A stretch of 29,451 nt of DNA from NCBI GenBank assembly GCA_036266155.1, contig DATANR010000128.1, positions 1-29,451 on the forward strand. Reading direction: 5' to 3'. The position numbers and the translations under genes are program-made. Position 1 is the first letter of the stretch. Each line of letters begins with the position of its first letter. The DNA is from SIAJ01 sp036266155 (lineage in GTDB: Bacteria; Planctomycetota; Planctomycetia; Gemmatales; Gemmataceae). A model generated the notes under the pieces. That model was not told the origin of the DNA, ran no database searches, and was given only the letters and a program-made list of their open reading frames with translations. Positions 7,705 through 17,200 of this stretch are shown in pieces.

Positions 7705-10700
7705 ATGGCTGAGAGCGTCCCACTCGCGATTGTCGGCATCGGCTGCCTGTTCCCGAAGGCGGACGGCCCCGGCGCGTTTTGGGCGAACATCAAGCAAGGG
7801 GTCGACTGCGTCGGCCCGGTGCCGTCAACGCACTGGTCGCCAGACGACTACCTGGATGCCGATCCCAAAGCCCCGGACATGACCTACGCGGCCCGTGGCG
7901 CCTTCCTCGACGCGGTCGATTTCAATCCGCTGGAATTTGGCATCTCGCCGGTCGATCTCGAAGCGACGGACACTTCGCAACTTCTGGGACTGGTCGCGGC
8001 ACGGCAGGCCCTGAACGACGCGGGCTACACGGCGGACCGACAATTCGACAAGAACCGCGTGAGCGTCATCCTCGGGGTCACCGGTACGCTGGAACTCGTG
8101 ATTCCACTTGGAGCCCGACTTGGCCATCCGCGCTGGCGAAAGGCCCTGGCTGCTGCCGGCGTCGACAAGGCCACCGCCGACAAGGTCGTTCAAGATATTG
8201 CCGATTCGTATGTGCCGTGGCAAGAGAACTCCTTCCCTGGTCTCCTGGGCAACGTCGTCGCCGGGCGTATCGCGAACAAGCTCGATCTGGGAGGAACGAA
8301 TTGCGTCGTCGATGCCGCGTGTGCCAGTTCGCTGAGTGCTATTCACCTCGCGGGGCTGGAACTCGCGGCCGGACGCTGCGACGTTGCCGTGACCGGCGGC
8401 GTCGATACGTTCAACGATATTTTCATGTACATGTGCTTCAGCAAGACACCGGCACTGTCGAAGACCGGGGACGCGAAGCCGTTTGATGCCGATGGCGACG
8501 GCACCATCCTGGGCGAGGGCCTTGGCATCGTCGTGCTGAAGCGTCTGGCTGATGCCGAGCGCGATGGCGACCGCATCTATGCTGTTCTGAAAGCCATTGG
8601 CTCATCAAGCGACGGCAAGGGTAACGCCGTTTACGCACCGACCGCGAACGGTCAGATGCGCTGCTTGAAGAACGCTTACGAACTGGCAGGCGTTTCGCCG
8701 GCGACAATTGAATTGATCGAAGCGCACGGAACCGGAACCAAGGTGGGCGACACCGTCGAAGCGACCGCCCTGACGCAAGTCTTCCGGGAAGCGAAGGCGG
8801 ACGGGACATGGTGCGCCGTCGGCTCCGTCAAGTCGATGGTTGGACACACCAAGGCGGCGGCCGGCGCGGCGGGCCTCATCAAGGCGGCGCTGGCACTTTA
8901 CAACAAGGTGCTGCCTCCAACCATCAAGGTGAAGAAACCAGTTGACCCATTGCAGCCCAGCAAATCGCCGCTGTATGTGAACACAGAAAAGCGGCCCTGG
9001 CTGGACAGTCCAAATCATCCGCGTCGCGCGGGCATGAGCGCATTTGGCTTCGGCGGTAGCAATTTCCACGCGGTACTCGAGGAACACAATCCGATCAAAG
9101 CCGCACCAGACTGGGACGGTCGAGTTCAGATCATCGCCTTGACTGGCGCGAGTCCTGCGGACCTAACTCGGCAATTGGCGGAATGGCCAACGGCGACGAC
9201 CTGGGCCGAACTGAGCACGCGTGCGGCGACGAGCCGCGCCGACTTCGATCATTCCGCGACTTGCCGCCTTGTCATCGTTGCCGATCGCGATGGCAACACG
9301 GGCGAACTGATTAGCGCCGCCAAGGCCAAACTTACCGCGGATGGCACTGCTCGTTCTTGGACGTTGCGGAACGGCGCTTACTTTGGTGCCGGCCCTGCGG
9401 TAGGCGGGCTCGGAGTCCTCTTCCCAGGACAGGGGTCACAGTCGGTCGGCATGCTTCGTGATCTCGCATGCACTTTTCCTGAAATGTTGGCAAGTCTGTC
9501 GGCCGCCGAACATGGCTGGCCGGGGACCAAGCGACTCGTCGACTTCATCTATCCCCCGGCCGCTTTCACTGCCGACATTCGCGCGGATCAGGAAAAGGAT
9601 CTGCGTGCCACCGACATGGCCCAACCGGCTCTGGGTGCCGTGAACTTTGGGGCATGGCAAGTACTGCGATCGTTCGGGGTTGAGGCCGATGCATTTGCGG
9701 GGCATAGCTTCGGTGAACTTGTCGCGCTTTGTGCCGCCGGAGTGGTGTCGCCGGCAGATTTGCACCGCTTGTCGCGCGAACGCGGCCGACTCATGGCGGC
9801 CATGTCGGGCGAAGATGCGGGCGCAATGTTGGCCGTCCATGCGGACCTTGCCCAGGTCGAAACGGTGCTCCGGAGGGAGCAACTAAATCTCTCAATCGCC
9901 AACCGCAATTCTCCGTCTCAATGTGTCCTTAGCGGACCGACGGCTGAAATCGCACGCTGCGAGGAGTCGCTGCAAAGGCGACGCCTTCGTTCGACACGCC
10001 TGCCCGTGGCGGCGGCATTCCACAGCCCGCTCGTCGAACGCGCCAGCGTGCCGTTCCGCGCAGTCCTGGAAGAAACCCAGGTTGCCACCAGAACGGCGCC
10101 GGTCTTCGCCAACACAACTGCCACCGAATATCCCGACGATGCGTCAGCAGTCCGCGATCTGTTGGCTGGGCAACTGGCAAAGCCGGTCGAATTCGTCCAG
10201 CTCATTGAGAACATGGCGAGGGCAGGCATTCGGACGTTCGTCGAAGTTGGGCCTGGGGCTGTCCTGACACGGCTCGCTGAGGCGACGTTGAAGGATCACG
10301 CCGATCATGCTGACATCGATTGCTTTGCGCTCGATGCCTCCGGCGGCAAGAAGGCGGGCTTGCTAGACCTGGCCAATCTAATTGCTCGGATAGCAGCGCG
10401 CGGCCACGCGGTCGATCTTTCGCGGTGGGAGGCCGGCCAGAGCTACCGCCTGCCCACGGCTCGACCGGGGCTGACAGTGCCAATTGTCGGTGCGAATTTT
10501 GTCCGACCCAAGCCCACGCGGATTGTTGTCGAAGCGCCAAAGTCAAGTGCATCGCGCGGCGGCGTTAACATGGTCGGCCCCAAGCAGAATGGCGAAAGCT
10601 CAAATCCGATCGGCACGATGCCCATTCTTTCGGGCACACCCCAGACGATGCCAACACGCACTGCAACGCCATCGTCTTCCGATTCAAGCGTATCTGTAGC

Positions 10701-13700
10701 CAACAAACCTTTGAGAACGTCGATGAATGAAGTATCGACGAATCCAATGTCCGATCCAACAGTTTTGCCGGGCGCTTTGGGAATTACGCAACAAAGTTTG
10801 CTCGCATTCCAGCGGATGCAGGAGCAGACCGCGAATCTTCATCGACAGTTTTTGGAAAACCAGCAGGCAGCTCTAGCAACGCTTCAGGCGCTCGTTGCCC
10901 AACAGCATGCTCTCCTGACCGGGCAGTCAATTCCAGCAAGTGCGATCACGCCGATATCGGCGCCACCGCTGGCCGCGACGTCAAGGTCCGTGCCTGTTGA
11001 CGAGCCAAAATCGAAGCCATCTATTCCTGTTCGGCCGATTCCGGCGCCGCCGCCAGCGCCTTTGCCGCCGCCGCCAATACCGGTCGCGAAGACACAGGCA
11101 ACCAAACCTGCTCTTTTGGCGCGCGACTCGAGTGCCGTGCTTTTATCAGTTGTCGCCGAGAAAACCGGTTACCCGGCCGACATGCTCGGCCTGGACATGG
11201 CGCTCGACGCAGACCTGGGCATCGACTCCATCAAACGTGTCGAGATTCTGTCGGCGCTCCAAGAGAAGATCCCTGATGCCCCACCCGCCAAGCCGGAACA
11301 TTTGGGCACGCTGCATACGCTCCGCGACATTGTCAATTTCCTCGATCAATCCGGAACGAGTACAGTTTCGGCAGCGAGTCCAGTCGCATCTGAGAAATCA
11401 GCCGCTTCGGCGCCGGCGCCGGCCGCGCGGACGGCTGACGCGACGTCGGATGTAGCAGGAACCTTGCTCAGTGTTGTCGCTGAAAAGACGGGTTACCCGG
11501 CCGACATGCTCGGTCTGGACATGGCGCTCGACGCGGACCTGGGCATCGATTCCATTAAGCGCGTTGAGATTCTCTCGGCGCTTCAAGAGAGAATCCCTGA
11601 TGCGCCGGCCGCCAAGCCGGAACATCTCGGCACGCTGCATACACTGCGCGACATTGCGACGTTCCTGGCAGGAGCGTCGCCGCCGATCATTTCGCCAGCA
11701 CCTCCGTCCCCGCCGGAGGCCCCCCGCCCTTTCGTCCCGGCGCTCATTCTCGGCTCCGCTGAGGGTGAGCGCACCTCCGACAATGTTCCGGCTAGCAATG
11801 TTCCGACGGTCGAGTTGCCGGCATCGCCAGTCGAACCGGAAACAGCGCCCATTCCCCTGCCAACGATCGCCACGGTCGTGCGGAGCATCATTCGGCCAAT
11901 CCCCATCGATCTCGACAAACCGCGTGCCCGCATCGGCCTTGACCGGCACGCCCCGGTCTGGCTCATTGCCGACCCGTCGAGTTTTACAGCGCGGCTGACA
12001 CAACAGTTCGATTCGGTTGGCTGTCGACCGCAGTTCATTCCCTGGAACGATTCGCCGTTTGCATATGAACCGCATGGCCTTGCCGGGCTTGTGCTCTTGG
12101 CGCCCGGCGACTCCGAATTAGACGACTTGCCGCTGCGTGCGTTTCGCTGGCTCAAGCGGGCGGCGCCAGCACTGGCCGAATCGGCAAAGGCTGGCGGCGC
12201 CTTTTTTGTCACGGTCACCAAGCTCGATGGATCGTTTGGCTTTGGTCCGCTCGATCCTTCACGCGATCCCATTCAGGGCGGATTGGCGGGGTTGAGCAAA
12301 ACGGCTGCGCATGAATGGCCGCACATCGCATGCAAAGCCATCGACATCGACCCAACCGTCTTGCGCCATGTGCCGCACATTCTTGTGGAAGAAGCGCTCA
12401 CCGCAGGGCCATCCGAGGTCGGCCTTTCGGCCAAGGGGCGCGTGGCATTGGAGATTGTGGAATCGCCGGCCCTTCTCCCTGCCGGCGAGCCAACCATCCT
12501 GTCGCCCGGCGACGTTGTCGTCGTAACTGGCGGCGGCCGCGGTGTGACGGCCGAAGCCTTGTTGCCGCTCGTTCGCGCCAGCCAGCCCCAACTCGTCCTG
12601 CTCGGCCGCACTGAGGTTGCGGATGCCGAGCCAGATTGGCTGGTAAATCTCGATGACGAAACGCAGATCAAGCAGGCCATCCTGGCGCAAATGGACAAGC
12701 CAGCGACTCCCCGATTGGTTGGCGCGGAATATCAGCGCCTGATGGCCCAGCGCGAGATACGTCAGAACATTCGGCGTTTCCGTGACGCCGGCGCCATCGT
12801 CGAATACGTCTCCGTCGATGTGCAGGATGCGGGCGTCATTTCGACTTTGATGGCGGATGTGCGTCGTCGACTGGGGCCGATCGCTGCGCTCGTGCATGGC
12901 GCCGGCATTCTGGCGGATCGCCGGATCGAAGAGTTGTCCGACGAGCAATTTGAAGCCGTCTATTCGACCAAGGTCATTGGGTTACAGAACCTCCTGACGG
13001 CGACCACCGACGATCCGCTCAAGGCGATCGTGTTGTTTTCTTCGTCGACGGGTCGCTTTGGACGAACCGGGCAGGCGGCCTACGCGGTCGCCAATGAAGT
13101 GTTGAACAAGATCGCGCAGCTCCTCAATCGCTTGCGACCACATTGCCGAACTGTCGCGATCAACTGGGGCCCGTGGGACGGCGGCATGGTCACGCCCTCA
13201 CTCGCGCGGCTATTCGCTAAAGAGGGCATCGGGCTTATTCCCGTGACAGAGGGCGGGGAGGTCCTTTTGCGAGAACTGGCCTCGTCTGACCGGCCAGCCG
13301 AAACTGTCGTCCTGGCACAAGCGTTGGTGCCCGCCACCGCCGCTCCAACTCCGGTTGCGCCGACGAGCGATCTGGCGCTCGTCTTCGAACGGCGCGTGGC
13401 TCTGGCGGATCATTCAGTTCTGCGCTCACACGTGATCGGTAACAAGGCGGTTCTACCGTTCGTGCTGCATCTCGAGTGGATGGCGCACGCTGCCCTGCAT
13501 GCGCATCCCGGCCTCAAGTTCTTCGGCTTCGACGATCTGCGGATTTTCCAGGGCATTCACGTCGAGGAATCGACGCCTGCACAACTTCGCGTTCTATCGG
13601 GAAAATCCGCACGCCGCGACGGGCTGTTTTTCGTCCCCGTCGAGATCCGTGGCCTGCGCAAGGGCCGCGAGGTCACACATTCGCGTGCGGAGATCGTGCT

Positions 13701-14256
13701 GGCCGATCGCCTACCGGATCCGCCGTTTGCCGGCCCGACACCCGAGACGGGGCCCTTCACCCAATCGGTGGATGAAGTTTACGACTACTTTCTCTTTCAC
13801 GGGCCGGATCTCCGGGCCCTCAAGCGGATCGATGGCATGGGTGACGATGGCGCCATCGCGTTCGCCCGTTCCGCGCCGCCACCAACTGAATGGATGCAGT
13901 CTCCGATTCGAGGCGCATGGCTTGCCGACCCCATGGCCATGGACGCGGCCTTCCAACTTCTGAGTGTCTGGAGTTATCAGAAACACCGGGCCGCGTCGTT
14001 GCCATGCTTCGCCGCAGGGTATCGGCAATACCGTCGAATATTCCCGACCGAAGGCGTTCTCATTGCCGCTCGCATCACGCGCGATAACGGGACGACGGCG
14101 CGCGCCGCGATCGACTTCATCGACGCGGACGGTCGCATCATTGCGCGGCTGACCGATGCCGAGCATGTGATTGACTCGTCGCTCAATGAGGCTTTTCGCC
14201 GCGGCCGCATCGCCACCCCCAGCGTCGCCACTCGCTTGACCCGGATCGGGAGTTGA
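7705..14256 (+). CDS. pfaA: PfaA-like polyunsaturated fatty acid synthase, KS-AT-ACP-ACP-KR-DH
   Basis: A 2183-residue iterative type I synthase. Ketosynthase, residues about 5-460: DAACASS with Cys206, HGTGT from His341, GHTKAAAG with His381. Acyltransferase, about 568-890: FPGQGSQS, GHSFGE with Ser668, AAFHSPLVE. An Ala/Gln-rich, probably coiled-coil linker lies near 1020-1070, followed by Pro-rich linkers. Two ACPs carry LGIDSIKR with phosphopantetheine Ser1175 and Ser1283. Ketoreductase: TGGGRG from about 1608, FSSSTGRFG and catalytic Tyr1793/Asn1797. C-terminal PKS-type dehydratase, about 1890-2170: SHVIGNKAVLP with His1909 and DAAFQ with Asp2080. All expected catalytic residues are present. 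Marine PfaA proteins usually have more ACPs (five or six); two is at the low end. GGAG lies upstream of the ATG. The downstream synthase gene follows with almost no gap. Confidence 0.93.
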   Translation: MAESVPLAIVGIGCLFPKADGPGAFWANIKQGVDCVGPVPSTHWSPDDYLDADPKAPDMTYAARGAFLDAVDFNPLEFGISPVDLEATDTSQLLGLVAARQALNDAGYTADRQFDKNRVSVILGVTGTLELVIPLGARLGHPRWRKALAAAGVDKATADKVVQDIADSYVPWQENSFPGLLGNVVAGRIANKLDLGGTNCVVDAACASSLSAIHLAGLELAAGRCDVAVTGGVDTFNDIFMYMCFSKTPALSKTGDAKPFDADGDGTILGEGLGIVVLKRLADAERDGDRIYAVLKAIGSSSDGKGNAVYAPTANGQMRCLKNAYELAGVSPATIELIEAHGTGTKVGDTVEATALTQVFREAKADGTWCAVGSVKSMVGHTKAAAGAAGLIKAALALYNKVLPPTIKVKKPVDPLQPSKSPLYVNTEKRPWLDSPNHPRRAGMSAFGFGGSNFHAVLEEHNPIKAAPDWDGRVQIIALTGASPADLTRQLAEWPTATTWAELSTRAATSRADFDHSATCRLVIVADRDGNTGELISAAKAKLTADGTARSWTLRNGAYFGAGPAVGGLGVLFPGQGSQSVGMLRDLACTFPEMLASLSAAEHGWPGTKRLVDFIYPPAAFTADIRADQEKDLRATDMAQPALGAVNFGAWQVLRSFGVEADAFAGHSFGELVALCAAGVVSPADLHRLSRERGRLMAAMSGEDAGAMLAVHADLAQVETVLRREQLNLSIANRNSPSQCVLSGPTAEIARCEESLQRRRLRSTRLPVAAAFHSPLVERASVPFRAVLEETQVATRTAPVFANTTATEYPDDASAVRDLLAGQLAKPVEFVQLIENMARAGIRTFVEVGPGAVLTRLAEATLKDHADHADIDCFALDASGGKKAGLLDLANLIARIAARGHAVDLSRWEAGQSYRLPTARPGLTVPIVGANFVRPKPTRIVVEAPKSSASRGGVNMVGPKQNGESSNPIGTMPILSGTPQTMPTRTATPSSSDSSVSVANKPLRTSMNEVSTNPMSDPTVLPGALGITQQSLLAFQRMQEQTANLHRQFLENQQAALATLQALVAQQHALLTGQSIPASAITPISAPPLAATSRSVPVDEPKSKPSIPVRPIPAPPPAPLPPPPIPVAKTQATKPALLARDSSAVLLSVVAEKTGYPADMLGLDMALDADLGIDSIKRVEILSALQEKIPDAPPAKPEHLGTLHTLRDIVNFLDQSGTSTVSAASPVASEKSAASAPAPAARTADATSDVAGTLLSVVAEKTGYPADMLGLDMALDADLGIDSIKRVEILSALQERIPDAPAAKPEHLGTLHTLRDIATFLAGASPPIISPAPPSPPEAPRPFVPALILGSAEGERTSDNVPASNVPTVELPASPVEPETAPIPLPTIATVVRSIIRPIPIDLDKPRARIGLDRHAPVWLIADPSSFTARLTQQFDSVGCRPQFIPWNDSPFAYEPHGLAGLVLLAPGDSELDDLPLRAFRWLKRAAPALAESAKAGGAFFVTVTKLDGSFGFGPLDPSRDPIQGGLAGLSKTAAHEWPHIACKAIDIDPTVLRHVPHILVEEALTAGPSEVGLSAKGRVALEIVESPALLPAGEPTILSPGDVVVVTGGGRGVTAEALLPLVRASQPQLVLLGRTEVADAEPDWLVNLDDETQIKQAILAQMDKPATPRLVGAEYQRLMAQREIRQNIRRFRDAGAIVEYVSVDVQDAGVISTLMADVRRRLGPIAALVHGAGILADRRIEELSDEQFEAVYSTKVIGLQNLLTATTDDPLKAIVLFSSSTGRFGRTGQAAYAVANEVLNKIAQLLNRLRPHCRTVAINWGPWDGGMVTPSLARLFAKEGIGLIPVTEGGEVLLRELASSDRPAETVVLAQALVPATAAPTPVAPTSDLALVFERRVALADHSVLRSHVIGNKAVLPFVLHLEWMAHAALHAHPGLKFFGFDDLRIFQGIHVEESTPAQLRVLSGKSARRDGLFFVPVEIRGLRKGREVTHSRAEIVLADRLPDPPFAGPTPETGPFTQSVDEVYDYFLFHGPDLRALKRIDGMGDDGAIAFARSAPPPTEWMQSPIRGAWLADPMAMDAAFQLLSVWSYQKHRAASLPCFAAGYRQYRRIFPTEGVLIAARITRDNGTTARAAIDFIDADGRIIARLTDAEHVIDSSLNEAFRRGRIATPSVATRLTRIGS
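11140..11655 (+). repeat. Tandem ACP coding duplication within pfaA
   Basis: Two ACP units, codons 1146-1209 and 1254-1317, are identical at 62 of 64 residues; only K/R and P/A changes in the QEKIPDAPPA segment differ. They are 108 codons apart and separated by an Ala/Pro/Ser-rich linker. Nucleotide differences are mostly in third positions (for example GACTCCATCAAACGT versus GATTCCATTAAGCGC), which suggests purifying selection on the protein after duplication or partial gene conversion. Confidence 0.9.
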
Positions 14257-14261
14257 TTTCC

Positions 14262-17200
14262 GTGAAACCGACGGACGAGCGAGTTGCAATCGTCGGCATC
14301 GGCGGTCTCTTTCCGGGGGCTGGCGACCTGCAGGCGTTCTGGACCAACGTCAAGGACGGCCGCGACGGTTCCTCGGAGCCGCCGCCGGGCCGCTGGCCAA
14401 TTCCGCCAGAACATATTCTCGATCCTCGCGGCGTGGCTCCGGACAAAGTCCCCACGCTTCGTGGCTACTATCTTCGGCGATTCACCGCAGATCTGGACGG
14501 GATGGACCTTGCGGATTGGCCCGTCGACGAACTCGATCCGGTCTTTCATCTCGCGCTCCACATTGGCAACGGCGCTTGGCAAGCCGCTGTCGCGGCGCCG
14601 CTCGATCGCGCGCGCTGCGGGGTCATCCTCGGCAACATCGCCTTGCCGACCGAGAAAACCAATGCCATCACGCTTGAAGTGCTCGGTCCCAAACTCGGCC
14701 TGTTCCATCCGACGACACGGACCAACCGGCTTAATATGCATTCGACCGGCCTGCCCGCCGCGTTGATTGCCCGCGGACTCGGTTTTGGACTCGGCGGCTA
14801 CGCACTCGATGCCGCATGTGCGTCGTCGCTCTACGCGATTAAGCTGGCACGCGATGAATTGCTCGCCGGTCGTGCGGATGCGATGATTGCCGGCGGGCTG
14901 GTTCGGCCCGACTCGCTCTACACGCAGATGGGTTTTGCACAACTGCGGGCTCTGTCGCCGTCGGGCCGCTGCTCGCCGTTCGATGCGCGAGCCGACGGAT
15001 TGCTCGTCGGTGAAGGCGGCTGTGCGTTCGTGCTGAAGCGTCTGACGGATGCAGTCGCTCATGGGGACACGATTCACGGCGTCATCGCGGGGATCGGCCT
15101 GTCGAATGACATCGAAGGCAACGTCCTGCAGCCGGCACAAGAAGGCCAGCTTCGGGCTTTGCGGTCGGCTTATCGACAGGCAGGCTGGCGCCCGAGTGAC
15201 GTGCAGTTCATCGAATGCCATGCCACGGGAACGCCGACAGGTGATTCGGTGGAGTTCGGCAGCCTTCGCAAGCTCTGGGAAGGAGAATCAGGCCGGGCCA
15301 TCCTCGGCGGTGTCAAATCAACAGTTGGCCATCTGCTGACCGGCGCGGGTGCCGCGTCGCTGGCGAAGGTGCTGATCGCAATGCGGGAGAAGGTCCTGCC
15401 GCCGACCGCTAATTTCGAACGGCCCAACCCTAAGCTCAGTTACGAGAGCAGTCCGTTCCGCGTATTGACGCATGCGGAAAAGTGGGAGTCAAAAGGGCCA
15501 CGTCGCGCCGCGATCAACGGCTTCGGCTTCGGCGGCATTAACGCGCATTTGCTCATCGAAGAATGGATTGGCGAGCCGCGAGCGTCAGCGACCGGTGCCA
15601 GGTTCACACCGGTCGCTACCACTCCTGTCTCACCGGAGCCAATCGCCGTGGTCGGTGTCGCATCGCGAAGTGGATCGCCGATTGAGTCGTTGACGCTACC
15701 TGCCACTCGCTTTCGCATTCCGCCGACCGAACTTGCGGAGATGTTGCCGCAGCAGACATTGATGCTGCAAATCGCGGCCGAAGCGCTCGATGATACACAT
15801 TCGAAGCCGGCGAACGGGCGGACGACCGGCGTTTACATTGGCATAACGCTCGATCCGAACACGACGAACTATCACCTCCGTTGGCTGGCCGGCGAGATTA
15901 ACGAGTCGCTGAAGGATCATGTCCATCCCGCGTTGACGGCCAATCGTGTCATGGGTTCATTGGCGAGCATCGCCGCGAGTCGGGTGGCTCGGTTTCTTGG
16001 CGCCGGCGGGCCGAGCTTTGCGGTGTGCGATGAGAATGCCAGTGGCTTCCGTGCTGTGAGTCTTGCGGTCAACGCTCTTCGAAATGGAGAGATTGACCGG
16101 GCACTCGCGGGCGTCGTCGTGTTCGGCAGCGATCCACGCGTCGATCGAGGAGGCGACGAAGCGGCCGCCGTTGTCTTAAAGCGCTTGTCTGATGCCCAAT
16201 CGGATGGGGACCGTGTCTACGCGGTCATCGGACAAATCAAACCTGTGCCAACGGAGACAGCAGATTACATTCGCGGTAATGCAGCATGGTCATTGAGGTT
16301 TTTTGTGTCGGAATCGAAGAAGGTCATTCGAGGGCTGGGGCAAGAAGAACTGGCGTTCCGAATCCGCGATCTGGACGATGGGCCGTATTGGTTTGACCAA
16401 TTCGACTGGAATGTTGGCGGGATCGGCCTGGAGTTGGAAGCGAGCGATCTTTCGGATCGATTCAAGGATTCAACGTCCGCTGCGACTCCACTATCAAACC
16501 GGCTCGACGGACTGTTCACGTTGAGCAGTAATACGCCCGCCGAATTGCTGTCCGAACTCGAGCATTTCACAAACCTCGCCGACAAAGTCCCAAAGCGACT
16601 GGCCCGTCGCTGGTGGCAAAGCCGGCGCGGACAGCCGCCGGGCAAACTTGGCCTCGCGTTCGTCGCCGAGACGCAGTCCGAGTTGCAGCAACGGATCGAC
16701 GAGGCACGCGAGCATTTGCGCAACCGACCGGACACAGCAATCGCCGATCGCATTTTCTATTCGCCCGATCCCTTGCGCGGCGACATTGCATTTGTCTACC
16801 CCGGCTCCGGCAACCATTTCGCGGGTATGGGCCGCGATCTTGGCGCTGCGTTCCCGCATGTCCTCTGGCGGCAGATGGGCGAGAACCAGTTGCTCGCGAG
16901 CCAGTACCATGCGTCCGAGGTTTGGAATAAGGAGTCGCTGGATCATCTGACGCCGCGCGAATTGATCTTCACCCAGGTCGCCCTTGGCACTCTGGTCAGC
17001 GACTTGCTCGTATCCTTTGGCATCACCCCCAATGCCGCGATTCCCTATAGCCTCGGCGAATCGGCGATGCTCTATGGAACACGTGCCTGGCGTGATCGTG
17101 ATGAGATGTTCCGACGGATACAGGAATCGCCGCTATTCGCGACGGATTTGGCGGGGCCGTACAATGCGGCGCGCGTGAAATGGGGCCTTTCATCTAATGC

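Noticed and set aside
13977..15221. 414-residue minus-strand frame across the pfaA/pfaC junction
   Set aside because: It spans conserved DH and KS coding sequence on the other strand, so it cannot be under independent coding constraint, and it shows no domains.
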